A stretch of DNA of 64,000 nucleotides from Paenibacillus_AA sp045062745 (GTDB lineage: Bacteria > Bacillota > Bacilli > Paenibacillales > NBRC-103111): positions 1 to 64,000 of the forward strand of contig NZ_JBJGED010000001.1 of the NCBI RefSeq assembly GCF_045062745.1, read 5' to 3'. Below the pieces are notes generated by a model. That model saw only the letters and a list, made by a program, of their open reading frames with translations, did no database searches and was not told where the DNA came from. The translations under genes were made by a program, and so were the position numbers. Shown piece by piece: positions 8,419 through 17,104 of this stretch (position 1 is the first letter of the stretch; the number at the start of each line of letters is the position of its first letter).

Positions 8419-9300
8419 ATGAAGGAGCGCCAATCATTCGGGGAAAAAGTATTCGATGTGGTCATCTATTCGATCCTGACCGTCATGGTCGTGATTACGC
8501 TTTACCCGCTGCTGTATGTTGCCTTCGCTTCACTCAGCAACGCCGGCCAGTTGGTCGAGCATCGAGGGTTCCTGTTCAAACCGCTCGGCTTCAGCATAGA
8601 GGCATACAGAGCCGTATTTAAAAATCCCGGCATCCTGACCGGATACCGGAACACCCTGTTCATCATGTTCTTCGGCGTGCTCGTGAACTTGTTCATGACT
8701 TCGCTCGGCGCCTATGTGCTGTCGCGCAAAAATGTCATGCTGAACAAACTGTTCATCATGGTCATTGTCTTCACCATGTTCTTCAACGGCGGACTTATCC
8801 CGTTCTACCTGGTCGTGAAGGGCGTAGGCCTCCTCGACTCGCTGTGGGCCACGATACTTCCGTTCGCCATCAGCACGTTTAACCTGATCATCATGCGCAC
8901 GGCGTTCCAGGCCGTACCGGACAGCCTGGAGGAGTCCGCCAAGATCGACGGCGCGAACCACTTCACGATTTTGTTCCGGATCGTGCTTCCACTCTCGATG
9001 CCGGTCATCGCCGTCATGATCCTGTATTACGCGGTGGACAAATGGAACGGCTGGTTCTACGCCTCGATCTTTCTGAAAAATACGGATCTGTACCCGCTGC
9101 AGCTCACCCTGCGCCAGATCCTCATCGCAAATTCGACGGACAGCATGGCGACCGACGCCTCGGCCGCCGACCGGTTCCAGATCGGTGAAACGATCAAGTA
9201 CGCGACGATTATGGTCGCGACACTGCCGATCCTGGCCGTCTATCCGTTCGTGCAGAAGTACTTCGTGAAAGGCGTTATGGTCGGAGCGCTAAAGGGGTAG
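8419..9300 (+). CDS. Sugar ABC importer A, permease 2 (YtcP-type)
   Basis: A 293-residue membrane protein of the carbohydrate ABC transporter permease family, with six predicted transmembrane segments. The EAA loop is EESAKIDGANHFTILFRIVLP. The C-terminus YPFVQKYFVKGVMVGALKG is the hallmark ending of YtcP-like permeases. It lies 27 bp after permease 1 and forms one transcription unit with it. Its last 26 bp overlap the 3' end of the convergent glgA gene, so the two operons run tail to tail without room for a normal terminator. Confidence 0.93.
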   Translation: MKERQSFGEKVFDVVIYSILTVMVVITLYPLLYVAFASLSNAGQLVEHRGFLFKPLGFSIEAYRAVFKNPGILTGYRNTLFIMFFGVLVNLFMTSLGAYVLSRKNVMLNKLFIMVIVFTMFFNGGLIPFYLVVKGVGLLDSLWATILPFAISTFNLIIMRTAFQAVPDSLEESAKIDGANHFTILFRIVLPLSMPVIAVMILYYAVDKWNGWFYASIFLKNTDLYPLQLTLRQILIANSTDSMATDASAADRFQIGETIKYATIMVATLPILAVYPFVQKYFVKGVMVGALKG

Positions 9301-10726
9301 CGAGCCCCCGGTACAAGAGCAGATACGCCTTCGCGGAAGCGAGCCAGCTGAAGTCCGTGCGGCCGATGTTCCGGTGCAGGGCGGCCCAATGGTCCGGCTG
9401 GCCGTAGAACGATACGGCGCGTCGGATCGTGAACAGCAAATCGTGCGCGGCATAAGGCGCGAAGCTGAACCCGATCCCTTCGCCCGTGAACTCGTTGTAC
9501 GGCGGCACCGTATCCTTCAGCCCGCCCGTCTCGCGCACGACCGGCACGGAGCGATAGCGCAGCGCGAGCAGCTGCCCGAGGCCGCACGGCTCGAACTGCG
9601 ACGGCATGAGGAACAAGTCGCTCGCCGCGTAGATACGCCGCGCCAAGCCGTCGTCGAAGCCGATCGCGGCCGACACCTGCTCGGGGTAGCGGGCGGCGTA
9701 CGTGCGGAACAGCTGCTCGTACTGCGCCTCGCCCGTGCCGAGCACCGCCAGCTGCAGCCCGTCGCGAACCAAGTCCTCCAGGATGGCCTCCACCAGATCG
9801 AGGCCTTTTTGCGCGACGAGCCGGCTGACCATCCCGACGAGCGGGGTCTCTACGTCCTCCCGCAAGCCCAGCTGCTGCTGCAGGGCGATCTTGTTCAGCC
9901 GCTTCTTGGCGAGCGAGTCGCGGAACGGCACGGCGAGCTGCTCGTCGCGCATCGGATCGAACGACTCGGTATCGATGCCGTTCACGATGCCGACGAGATC
10001 GCCCTCGCGCAGCCGTAGGACGAAGTCGAGATGCTCGCCGTACTCCGGCGTGCGAATCTCCTCAGCGTACGTCTCGCTGACCGTCGTCAGCTTGTCCGCG
10101 TACAGCAGGCCGGCCTTCATGCAGCTCGCCCCGCCGCTGAATTCGAGCCGGTCCGGCGCGAACCATTCGTCGCCCAGGCCGAGCAAGTCCTGCATCGTCT
10201 CGCGGGAAAAACAGCCTTGGTATTTCAAGTTATGGATCGTATAGACGCTCTTCGCCGCCCGGCCGATGTCTCCGCCGTAGCCGAGCTTGAGCAGCAGCGG
10301 CACGAGACCGGTCTGCCAGTCGTGCGCATGCACGAGGTCGGGAGCGAAGCCGCTCGACGCGAGAAGGGGCAGCAGCTCCGCCACCGCGCGGCTGAAGAAG
10401 ACGAAGCGCTCGGCATCGTCTCCGTAGCCGTACAGCCCCTGACGGCGGAAATAATATTCGTTGTCGACCAGATAGTACGGCACCCCGTCCACATCGACGC
10501 GCTCGAGCCCGCAATATTGCCGCCGCCAGCCGAGCTGGATCATGATGTAGCCGATATGGGTGACGCGGCTCCTATGGATGTCCGGGATGCTGCCGTACTT
10601 CGGCATAATGACCCGGACGTCGGCGCCCTTGGCGCGAAGCGCTTTCGGCAGGGCGCCCGCGACGTCGGCCAAGCCGCCGGTCTTGGCCAGCGGCACGGCC
10701 TCGGAAGCTGCGAATAAGATCTTCAT
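9275..10726 (-). CDS. glgA: Glycogen synthase (ADP-glucose type)
   Basis: Transfers glucose from ADP-glucose to the growing alpha-1,4-glucan chain; cytosolic GT5 enzyme of 483 residues, a normal length. The N-terminus MKILFAASEAVPLAKTGGLA contains the KTGG ADP-glucose-binding motif, and the C-terminal half carries FEPCGLGQLLALRYRSVPV and ETGGLKDT. An open frame extends far upstream of the start, but ATG 10726 has TGGAGG seven bases before it and matches the family N-terminus, so the extension is rejected. It is last in the glgBCDA operon and is separated from glgD by two copies of a hairpin repeat. Its 3' end overlaps the convergent permease gene by 26 bp. Confidence 0.95.
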   Translation of the reverse strand: MKILFAASEAVPLAKTGGLADVAGALPKALRAKGADVRVIMPKYGSIPDIHRSRVTHIGYIMIQLGWRRQYCGLERVDVDGVPYYLVDNEYYFRRQGLYGYGDDAERFVFFSRAVAELLPLLASSGFAPDLVHAHDWQTGLVPLLLKLGYGGDIGRAAKSVYTIHNLKYQGCFSRETMQDLLGLGDEWFAPDRLEFSGGASCMKAGLLYADKLTTVSETYAEEIRTPEYGEHLDFVLRLREGDLVGIVNGIDTESFDPMRDEQLAVPFRDSLAKKRLNKIALQQQLGLREDVETPLVGMVSRLVAQKGLDLVEAILEDLVRDGLQLAVLGTGEAQYEQLFRTYAARYPEQVSAAIGFDDGLARRIYAASDLFLMPSQFEPCGLGQLLALRYRSVPVVRETGGLKDTVPPYNEFTGEGIGFSFAPYAAHDLLFTIRRAVSFYGQPDHWAALHRNIGRTDFSWLASAKAYLLLYRGLATPLALRP

Positions 10727-10747
10727 GGCATAGCCTCCAATTCTCTC

Positions 10748-10807
10748 GGGGTCCCCGAAAAGTAATAGGATTACGCTCCGAAGCAGCTCTTCACTTTTTG
10801 GGGTTGG
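10748..10807 (-). repeat. Intercistronic hairpin element, copy 1
   Basis: The element starts with GGGGTCCCCGAAAAGTAATA on the plus strand and ends with TTCACTTTTTGGGG. Read on the transcribed (minus) strand it begins CCCCAAAAAGTGAAG and ends CTTTTCGGGG, so the ends pair as a stem with an inner hairpin. It lies in tandem with copy 2 between glgD and glgA. A diverged third copy is at 58865-58922. Confidence 0.8.
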
Positions 10808-10811
10808 GTTG

Positions 10812-10870
10812 GGGGTCCCCGAAAAGTAATAGGAATATGCTTCAGAGCATCGCTTCACTTTTTGGGGTGG
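10812..10870 (-). repeat. Intercistronic hairpin element, copy 2
   Basis: Nearly identical to copy 1 over its first 23 and last 14 bases, differing mostly in the central loop. In the loop, ATGCT and AGCAT form an additional small stem on the transcript. It ends 1 bp before the glgD stop codon on the minus strand, so a ribosome finishing glgD would melt part of it. Confidence 0.8.
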
Positions 10871-10871
10871 A

Positions 10872-11981
10872 TCAGATGATCCTCCGCTTCGCCGCGATGA
10901 ACGGCGCCGTCGTATCCCCGAGCAGCTCGCGCCCCCGGCAGACGATGACGTCTTTATCGAGAATCGCATTCTCAATAGAGACGTACTCGCCGATCTCGCA
11001 GTTCTGCATGATGATGCAGTTTTTGACCGAGGCACCCTTCTGAATCTTCGCCCCACGGAACAAAATGCTGTTCTCCACCGTGCCCGCAATATGGCAGCCG
11101 TTCGCGATTAGCGCATTCTTGACCGAGGAGGAACGCATATACTTGGCCGGCGGTTCGTCCTTAATCTTCGTATAGATGAGGCCGGGCGAGAAGAACAGCT
11201 CACGGTACACGTCCGGATTGAGCATATTCATGCTGTGCTGGTAGTAGCTCATGATCGTATTTACAATACCGAGATAGCCTTCGTACTTGTAGCCGTGGAT
11301 GCGGAGCCGGTCGACGTTGCGCATGATCGCATTGCGGACGAAATGGTCATAGCCCTCGGCGAGCGAGATCTGGACGAGATCGAGCAACAGGTCCTTGCGC
11401 AGCACGAACACCTCCATCGAGACGTTCGTCGTGTTCAGCCGGCCCAGGTGGTCCTGCATCGCGACGACGCGGCCTTCCTCGTCCAGCTTCAGCCGGCGGC
11501 AGCGCGCGTGCTTTTGCTCGTCGGTGTCCTTGTACAGCACGGTCACGTCTGCACCCGTCTCCTTGTGCGCCTCGATCACCTTGGTGAAGTCGATATTGCA
11601 CAGCATGTGGCTGCGGGCGATGACGACATACTCATCCGGGCTGCGGTAGAAGTAGTCGCGGTGTCGATGGAAGTGGAACAAGTCCCCCTTCAGCATATCC
11701 TGCATCTCATCGACGGCCGGAGGCAGCAGGAACAGCCCGTTGCGCTTGCGGTCCAGGTCCCATTCCTTGCCGGAGCCGAGGTGGTCCATAAGCGAACGGT
11801 ATTTCGTATGCGCGAACACGGCCACGTTGGAGATGCCGGAATTGACCATGCTGGACAGCATAAAATCCACGAGCCGATAACGCCCGCCGAACGGCACGGA
11901 CGCGACGCAGCGGCCATAGGTCAGTTCCTCCATCTCCTCATACTCGTTTACCAGGTTAATGACGCCCATGACCCCTTTCAT
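10872..11981 (-). CDS. glgD: GlgD, regulatory subunit of ADP-glucose pyrophosphorylase
   Basis: 369 residues, homologous to GlgC but lacking the GGxGxRL nucleotide-binding loop: the N-terminus reads MKGVMGVINLVNEYEEMEEL. This is typical of GlgD, which forms a hetero-oligomer with GlgC and tunes it. The region around SVPFGGRYRLVDFMLSSMVN and the C-terminal left-handed beta-helix (IAGTVENSILFRGAKI, KNCIIMQNCEIG) are conserved. The ATG overlaps the glgC stop as ATGA, with AGGAGG seven bases upstream, indicating translational coupling. This is third in the glgBCDA operon. Confidence 0.94.
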   Translation of the reverse strand: MKGVMGVINLVNEYEEMEELTYGRCVASVPFGGRYRLVDFMLSSMVNSGISNVAVFAHTKYRSLMDHLGSGKEWDLDRKRNGLFLLPPAVDEMQDMLKGDLFHFHRHRDYFYRSPDEYVVIARSHMLCNIDFTKVIEAHKETGADVTVLYKDTDEQKHARCRRLKLDEEGRVVAMQDHLGRLNTTNVSMEVFVLRKDLLLDLVQISLAEGYDHFVRNAIMRNVDRLRIHGYKYEGYLGIVNTIMSYYQHSMNMLNPDVYRELFFSPGLIYTKIKDEPPAKYMRSSSVKNALIANGCHIAGTVENSILFRGAKIQKGASVKNCIIMQNCEIGEYVSIENAILDKDVIVCRGRELLGDTTAPFIAAKRRII

Positions 11982-13129
11982 ATGCTCGCCTCCTGACTCG
12001 TAGTGACCTGCTCGAAGCTCCCCACCAACGTAATCCCGGACCCGTCTGAGCCTACGACGCTGCCGTCCTCGATCACGCAGCCTTCGCCGATGATCGCCTT
12101 CCGGATCACGACCCCTCGGCCGATTTTGACGTTCGGCATAATGACGGAATCGGAGATCTGGCTGCCCTCGCCGACATGCACCCCATAGAACAGCACAGAG
12201 CGGTCGACTTCCCCGTATACGACGCAGCCTTCATTGACGAGGGACGTCTGCACCTTGGCGGTACGCGCGATATAATGCGGAGGCTGGTTCGGGTTCACGG
12301 AATAAATGCGCCACGAGCGGTCGTTCAAATTCAGGCGCGGGTTCGCCTCCAGCAAGTCCATGCTCGCTTCCCAGAGGCTTTCGATCGTGCCGACGTCCTT
12401 CCAATACCCTTCGAACGGATACGCGTACATCGCCTGGCCGGCGTTCAGCATAGCCGGAATGAGGTCTTTGCCGAAATCGTTCGACGAGCCGGGGTTCGCC
12501 TCATCCTCCTGCAAATACCGCTTCAGGACCGGCCATGTGAACATGTATACACCCATGGAGGCGAGATTGCTCTTCGGCTGCTTCGGCTTCTCCTCGAACT
12601 CGGTGATGCGCCGGTCCGAATCGGTATTCATAATGCCGAACCGGCTCGCCTCCTCCCACTTGACCTCGATGACGGCGATGGTCGCGTCGGCGCCCTTCTC
12701 CCTGTGAAACGTGAGCAGCTTGTCGTAGTCCATTTTGTAGATATGATCGCCCGAGATGACGAGCACATAGTCCGGGTCGTGCTGTTCGATGAAGCCGATG
12801 TTCTGATAGATCGCGTTGGCCGTCCCTTTGTACCAATCGCCTCCGCGCTGCTTGACATAAGGAGGGAGCACCGTGACTCCGCCCGATTTGCGGTCGAGGT
12901 CCCAAGGACTGCCGATGCCCAAGTGCGAGTGAAGCGCGAGCGGCTGATATTGCGTCAGCACGCCCACCGTGTCGATGCCGGAATTCGTGCAATTGCTGAG
13001 CGTAAAATCGATAATCCGGTATTTCCCGCCAAAAGGAACCGCCGGTTTCGCCAAATCACGGGTCAATGCCCCCAATCGTCTTCCTTCTCCGCCTGCGAGC
13101 AGCATGGCGACACAATGTTTCCTCTGCAT
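11978..13129 (-). CDS. glgC: Glucose-1-phosphate adenylyltransferase (catalytic subunit)
   Basis: A 383-residue enzyme making ADP-glucose from glucose-1-phosphate and ATP. The N-terminal Rossmann-like domain has MLLAGGEGRRLGALT, KPAVPFGGKYRIIDFTLSN, SGDHIYKMDY, FEEKPKQPKSNLASMG and YWKDVGTIESLW. The C-terminal beta-helix includes VNEGCVVYGEVDRSVLF. AGGGGGG sits five bases before ATG 13129. It follows glgB by 51 bp and overlaps glgD by four bases. A second, diverged GlgC is encoded at 1-880 beside the amylase, so this organism has two catalytic-type subunits. Confidence 0.96.
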   Translation of the reverse strand: MQRKHCVAMLLAGGEGRRLGALTRDLAKPAVPFGGKYRIIDFTLSNCTNSGIDTVGVLTQYQPLALHSHLGIGSPWDLDRKSGGVTVLPPYVKQRGGDWYKGTANAIYQNIGFIEQHDPDYVLVISGDHIYKMDYDKLLTFHREKGADATIAVIEVKWEEASRFGIMNTDSDRRITEFEEKPKQPKSNLASMGVYMFTWPVLKRYLQEDEANPGSSNDFGKDLIPAMLNAGQAMYAYPFEGYWKDVGTIESLWEASMDLLEANPRLNLNDRSWRIYSVNPNQPPHYIARTAKVQTSLVNEGCVVYGEVDRSVLFYGVHVGEGSQISDSVIMPNVKIGRGVVIRKAIIGEGCVIEDGSVVGSDGSGITLVGSFEQVTTSQEASI

Positions 13130-13180
13130 GGGAGCCCCCCTTTATAATGTTGGCCTTCTGCTAAGCTGTTGGCCTTCTCG
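13130..13180 (-). repeat. Short direct repeats in the glgB-glgC spacer
   Basis: GTTGGCCTTCT occurs twice and GTTGGTTTTCT once within about 50 bp of the plus strand, each about 20 bp apart, next to the glgC ribosome site. The function is unknown. Confidence 0.45.
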
Positions 13181-15097
13181 TCAATCAGTTGGTTTTCTAG
13201 CGAACATAAGGCAGCTCAAGCCCGGAAGCGCGAATTCGATACTCGTACCGGATCCATGCCATCGGATAGGCTCCGCCTCATATTGCGGGAGCGGTCCGCT
13301 TGGAGCGCCGGAGCCCTCCCGGAAAGGGTCGACGTCGGTGTCAAGCACTTGCTCATACCGTCCGGGCAGCGGGACTCCAACCCGGTAACGGTCATATGCG
13401 CGGGCGGAGAAGTTGCAGACGACGACGAGCGGAGCTTGAGGGTCGCGGCCGCAGCGCGCGAAGGCGATGACGCTCATCTGAGCATTGTCCGCGTCGATCC
13501 ACTGGAACCCGGACGGCTCCGCATCGAGCTCCCAGAGCGCAGGATGGCTCGTGTACAGCCGGTTCAGCGTCCGGGCGAACCGTTGGAAGCGGCGGTGGGA
13601 GTCGTAACCCAGCAGCAGCCAATCCAGCTCTTCGGCATCCTTCCATTCCGCGAACTGGGCGAGCTCGCCGCCCATGAACAGCAGCTTCTTGCCGGGGTGC
13701 GCCATCCAATACGCCAGGAACAGGCGCAGATTGGCGAACTTGGCGTTGTAGTCGCCCGGCATCTTGTTCAAGAGCGAGCGTTTCCCATGCACGACCTCAT
13801 CGTGCGAGAGCGGCAGGACGAACCGTTCGCTGTACGCATACATCATGGAGAACGTCACGAGTTGATGGTGATGCCGCCGTTCCTCCGGCGGGAGCTGCAT
13901 AAAGCGCAGCATGTCGTTCATCCAGCCCATATTCCACTTGTAGGCGAAGCCCAAGCCCCCGTCGGCGGTCCGTGCCGACACGAGCGGGTAATCGGAGGAA
14001 TCCTCCGCCATCATCAGCGTCCCCGGGTGATAGCGGGACACCGTCTCGTTCAGCTTTTTCAGAAAATAGATCGCTTCCTTGTACTCGCTGCCGCCGTCTT
14101 CGTTGTAGGTCCGCATGGACTCCGGCTTATCGAAGTTGCGGTTCAACATACTGGCCACCGCGTCGACCCGGAGCCCGTCGAAATGGAAGACATCGAACCA
14201 GAACATCGCATTCGAGATGAGGAAGCTCTGGACTTCGGTCTTGGCGAAATCGAACGCCAGCGTCCCCCAGAGCGGCTTCTCGGCGAGACGGGAGTCGGCG
14301 GGCTCGTAGAGCGGCGTACCGTCGAACAGGCGCAAGCCATGGTCGTCCTTGCAGAAGTGGCCGGGCACCCAGTCGAGAATGACTCCGAGTCCGCATTCGT
14401 GCGCCCGGTTCACGAGCGCCATCAGCTGTTCCGGGGTGCCGTAGCGGCTCGTCGCCGCGTAATACCCGGTCGCCTGATAGCCCCATGAGGCGTCGAGCGG
14501 ATGCTCGGCCAAGGGCAGCAGCTCGAGATGGGTGTACCCCATCTCCACGGCGTAGTCGACCAGCTCCGTCGCCAGCTCCTCGTACGTGTAGAAGTGCTCC
14601 CGGCCCCTGTAGCGCCAAGACCCGAGGTGCACCTCGTAGATGAGCATCGGGCGTTCCCGCGAGGCGTCCGGCTGCGATCGCTTGCGCGCCTGCCAAGCCT
14701 CATCCGTCCAGCGAAACCGGTCGAGCCGCTTTACGATCGAGCCGGTGGCGGGACGGCGCTCGGCGTGGAACGCGAAGGGGTCGGCCTTGAGCCGCGTCCC
14801 GGCAAGTGTCGCCACCTCGTATTTGTAGACGGCACCTTCACCGAGGCCCTCCACGAAGCCAAGCCAGACGCCGGTGTCGCCCATGCGCTGCATCCGATGC
14901 CCGGAGCCGTACCAGCCGTTGAAATCCCCTACGATGCGCACCTCTTCGGCATGGGGCGCCCAGACGACGAAGCGGACGCCCTCCACGCCATCCCACACGC
15001 CATGATGGGAGCCGAATACCCGATACGCTTCGAACAATTCGCCGGTGTTGAACAAAAACAAGTCCTTCGTGTCAACTAAATTGACATTCACAAACAT
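13181..15097 (-). CDS. glgB: 1,4-alpha-glucan branching enzyme
   Basis: A 638-residue GH13 enzyme that introduces alpha-1,6 branches into glycogen. The N-terminal E-set domain includes FVVWAPHAEEVRIVGDFNGW. The catalytic barrel carries DWVPGHF (region I), FDGLRVDAVASML (nucleophile Asp), MMAEDSSDYP (acid Glu) and LPLSHDEVVHGKRS, all typical of GlgB. The C-terminal all-beta domain ends at LMFARKPTD. It is first in glgBCDA. The start at 15097 has only a weak GGGTGA upstream, and the start is the least certain part. A promoter is suggested at 15139-15168. It is divergent from the GH15-like gene. Confidence 0.95.
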   Translation of the reverse strand: MFVNVNLVDTKDLFLFNTGELFEAYRVFGSHHGVWDGVEGVRFVVWAPHAEEVRIVGDFNGWYGSGHRMQRMGDTGVWLGFVEGLGEGAVYKYEVATLAGTRLKADPFAFHAERRPATGSIVKRLDRFRWTDEAWQARKRSQPDASRERPMLIYEVHLGSWRYRGREHFYTYEELATELVDYAVEMGYTHLELLPLAEHPLDASWGYQATGYYAATSRYGTPEQLMALVNRAHECGLGVILDWVPGHFCKDDHGLRLFDGTPLYEPADSRLAEKPLWGTLAFDFAKTEVQSFLISNAMFWFDVFHFDGLRVDAVASMLNRNFDKPESMRTYNEDGGSEYKEAIYFLKKLNETVSRYHPGTLMMAEDSSDYPLVSARTADGGLGFAYKWNMGWMNDMLRFMQLPPEERRHHHQLVTFSMMYAYSERFVLPLSHDEVVHGKRSLLNKMPGDYNAKFANLRLFLAYWMAHPGKKLLFMGGELAQFAEWKDAEELDWLLLGYDSHRRFQRFARTLNRLYTSHPALWELDAEPSGFQWIDADNAQMSVIAFARCGRDPQAPLVVVCNFSARAYDRYRVGVPLPGRYEQVLDTDVDPFREGSGAPSGPLPQYEAEPIRWHGSGTSIEFALPGLSCLMFARKPTD

Positions 15098-15138
15098 TTC
15101 ACCCGACTTTTGCTGAGATTGTTCGGATTTTCACTTCT

Positions 15139-15168
15139 ATTTTAGCATAAATCCGTCGTTTTACGTAA
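15139..15168 (-). promoter_or_regulatory. Putative promoter of the glgBCDA operon
   Basis: On the minus strand, TTACGT and TAAAAT are separated by 18 bases about 45 bp before the glgB start. The -35 match is moderate (4 of 6) and the -10 good. There is no competing stronger pair in the 267-bp divergent spacer on this strand. Confidence 0.4.
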
Positions 15169-15220
15169 GGTAATATCACATTTACACAAAGAAAATTTTT
15201 TTGAAAATTTGCATTTTTAG

Positions 15221-15249
15221 TTGACTACCGGGGAGTGCATTCGCATAAT
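15221..15249 (+). promoter_or_regulatory. Putative SigA promoter of the GH15-like gene
   Basis: TTGACT and CATAAT are separated by exactly 17 bases, about 115 bp upstream of the start at 15365. It points away from the glgB promoter, giving a divergent pair. Confidence 0.6.
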
Positions 15250-15364
15250 AGAGTTCATAGAAGGCGATGCTATAAACATACCTTCAACATATACCCGATT
15301 CTATTGCCGTTGAACCACGCCGTCTCTGCCACTGACCGATAGATAATAGGGGGTTACGCTAGCA

Positions 15365-16420
15365 ATGCTGATTGAAAGCTACAACGTTCTGGATCGCCTG
15401 CGGCTGCCGGGGGATGTGTATCTCGCCAGTCCGTCGCACGACTACAAGTACGTCTGGATCCGGGACTGCGTGTACATGTCCTTTCCTTACTTGAATAAGG
15501 CGAACGATCTCTACGAGCGTACGTATTACCGGCTGCTCGACCTGTTCCTCGCCTACGAATGGAAGATCGATATTCTCGTGGAGACGAAGCCGTTCTGGGA
15601 ATGGGAGTACATCCACGCTCGCTACACGCCGGAGCTGGAGGAGATCCATACGCAGAACTGGGGCCACGTGCAGCACGACATGATCGGCGCCTTCCTCTTC
15701 GGGATCGGGACCGGGATGAAGTTCGGCAAGCCGATGTTCCGCACCGACCGCGACCGTCTCATCGTGCAGAAGCTCGTGCGTTATTTGGACAAGGTCGAAT
15801 ACTGGTGCGATCGGGACAACGGCATGTGGGAGGAAGACCGCGAGGTTCATGCCTCCTCCGTCGGCGCCTGCATCGCCGGCCTTCGGGCCGTGTCCGGTCT
15901 CGTCGACGTGCCGGAGCGGCTGATCACGCTCGGTCTGGACTCCGTCTTCGGCCTCTTCCCGCGGGAGAGCGTCTCGAAGCCGACCGACCTCGCGCTCCTC
16001 AGCCTCGTCTATCCGTACCGCCTGTTCACCGGAATGCTGGGCGAGATGATCGTCGAGCAGGTCGAGCGCGAGCTGCTGCGCGAGCGCGGCGTCATCCGCT
16101 ACACCGGGGACAGCTACTACAGCACGCGGGAGGCGGAGGCCGGACGGGGCCGGGAACGCGGCTTCTACGTCGGCACCGAGGCCGAGTGGACGTTCGGGCT
16201 CCCTTGGCTCGCCCTGTGCCACCTGGAGCTCGGTTACCCGGAGAAAGCCCACGAGTTCGTAGCCCGGACCGAAGCCGTCATGAGCGAACCGGGCGTCCTT
16301 CCCGAGCTGTACTACAGCGGTTCGGCGACCCCGAATGGGAACACACCTCTCGGCTGGAGCTCGGCGATGTACATTCTGGCGAAGGAAGCGCTCGGCAGCC
16401 GTGATCCGGTACCCCGATAA
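15365..16420 (+). CDS. GH15-family glucan hydrolase-like protein (glucoamylase/trehalase fold)
   Basis: A 351-residue, probably cytosolic (alpha/alpha)6-barrel protein. The opening SPSHDYKYVWIRDCVY matches the GH15 signature in which substrate is bound near the N-terminus. NGMWEEDREVHASSVGACIA matches the region holding the general-acid Glu, and GVLPELYYSGSATPNGNTPL fits the C-terminal catalytic-base region. It is shorter than the 600-residue bacterial glucoamylases because it lacks an N-terminal beta-sandwich. It is divergent from glgB, suggesting it trims glycogen or maltodextrin. ATG 15365 has AGGGGG 11 bases upstream. Activity and linkage preference are inferred from family only. Confidence 0.85.
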   Translation: MLIESYNVLDRLRLPGDVYLASPSHDYKYVWIRDCVYMSFPYLNKANDLYERTYYRLLDLFLAYEWKIDILVETKPFWEWEYIHARYTPELEEIHTQNWGHVQHDMIGAFLFGIGTGMKFGKPMFRTDRDRLIVQKLVRYLDKVEYWCDRDNGMWEEDREVHASSVGACIAGLRAVSGLVDVPERLITLGLDSVFGLFPRESVSKPTDLALLSLVYPYRLFTGMLGEMIVEQVERELLRERGVIRYTGDSYYSTREAEAGRGRERGFYVGTEAEWTFGLPWLALCHLELGYPEKAHEFVARTEAVMSEPGVLPELYYSGSATPNGNTPLGWSSAMYILAKEALGSRDPVPR

Positions 16421-16445
16421 GCCGTGTTGTTTTTGCACCATAACG

Positions 16446-16485
16446 AACGGCCGCCCCTCAGGATATGCCTGAGGGGCGGCCGTTT
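16446..16485. terminator. Bidirectional terminator between GH15-like gene and Uma2 gene
   Basis: A near-perfect 17-bp GC-rich stem (AACGGCCGCCCCTCAGG and its complement) with a 5-base loop lies between two convergent genes whose stop codons are 69 bp apart. Short T-rich ends occur on both sides. Confidence 0.8.
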
Positions 16486-16489
16486 ATGA

Positions 16490-17071
16490 CTAACGGGCGA
16501 GAAAAACTTGATCAAGCTCGATGGCGAAGTCGGGGAATATCCCGACCGGGACGCTTGCGTCCTTGTGGTAAGTCTCTCCATCATCGAACTTATTTTTAGG
16601 ATCGGACCGTTTGTAGACCATGACGATTTTCTCGAGCGGATAGACCACCCAGTATTCTTTTACGCCCGTTTGGTCGTACAAGTTCTTTTTAATCGTTATG
16701 TCCAGTTTGAGACTGCCGGGTGAGATAATCTCTATGACCAAGTCCGGCGCGCCTTTGCAGCCGCGGTCGTCCAGCTTGCCCGGGTCGCAGATCACGGATA
16801 GATCCGGCTGTACGATCGTGTCGATGTCCTCATCTCGCTCGTTGCCCTTGGGCAAGCGGACATCGAAGGGGGCAAGATACACGCTGCAGCTTTTCCCGTG
16901 TAGGTATTGGTAGAATGGTACGTAAAGAGCCCCCAGCACCTCCTGGTGAATTCTGGAAGGTGCCGGAGTCATCGCGTATACGTGGCCGTGTATTAACTCC
17001 ACACGTTCTCCTTCAGCCCAGCTCAAATAATCTTTGTATTTGTACGAACGATTTTCAAGTGGCATGCTCAT
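16490..17071 (-). CDS. Uma2-family (DUF820) putative restriction-endonuclease-like protein
   Basis: 193 residues of the Uma2/DUF820 family, which has the PD-(D/E)XK nuclease fold. Visible core residues: IVQPDLSVICD (Asp), APDLVIEIISPGS (Glu within the E-x-x pattern) and LYDQTGVKEYWVV in the C-terminal half. These proteins are widespread and multi-copy in cyanobacteria and some firmicutes; their role is not firmly known. It is a solitary gene with no methyltransferase or toxin partner nearby. AAGGGAGG precedes ATG 17071, and a TATAAT lies just downstream of the helD stop and could be its own -10 box. Confidence 0.85.
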   Translation of the reverse strand: MSMPLENRSYKYKDYLSWAEGERVELIHGHVYAMTPAPSRIHQEVLGALYVPFYQYLHGKSCSVYLAPFDVRLPKGNERDEDIDTIVQPDLSVICDPGKLDDRGCKGAPDLVIEIISPGSLKLDITIKKNLYDQTGVKEYWVVYPLEKIVMVYKRSDPKNKFDDGETYHKDASVPVGIFPDFAIELDQVFLAR

Positions 17072-17104
17072 GCGGTATCGCCTCCCTTGGTCCCTTTACC
17101 TCGA

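Noticed and set aside
10727..11089. N-terminal extension of glgA
   Set aside because: It runs through the two hairpin repeats and into glgD; ATG 10726 has a good ribosome site and the canonical GlgA N-terminus.
13130..13180. Three spaced direct repeats considered as a mini CRISPR
   Set aside because: The units are only 11 bp, imperfect and ~20 bp apart, with no cas genes.
16490..17071. Uma2 protein considered as part of a restriction or toxin system
   Set aside because: No methyltransferase, antitoxin or phage-defence gene lies nearby; neighbours are a terminator and helD.
17072..17104. TATAAT between helD and the Uma2 gene as a full promoter
   Set aside because: The -35 at the right distance is poor (GGTGAC-like), so it was only mentioned and not listed as a promoter.
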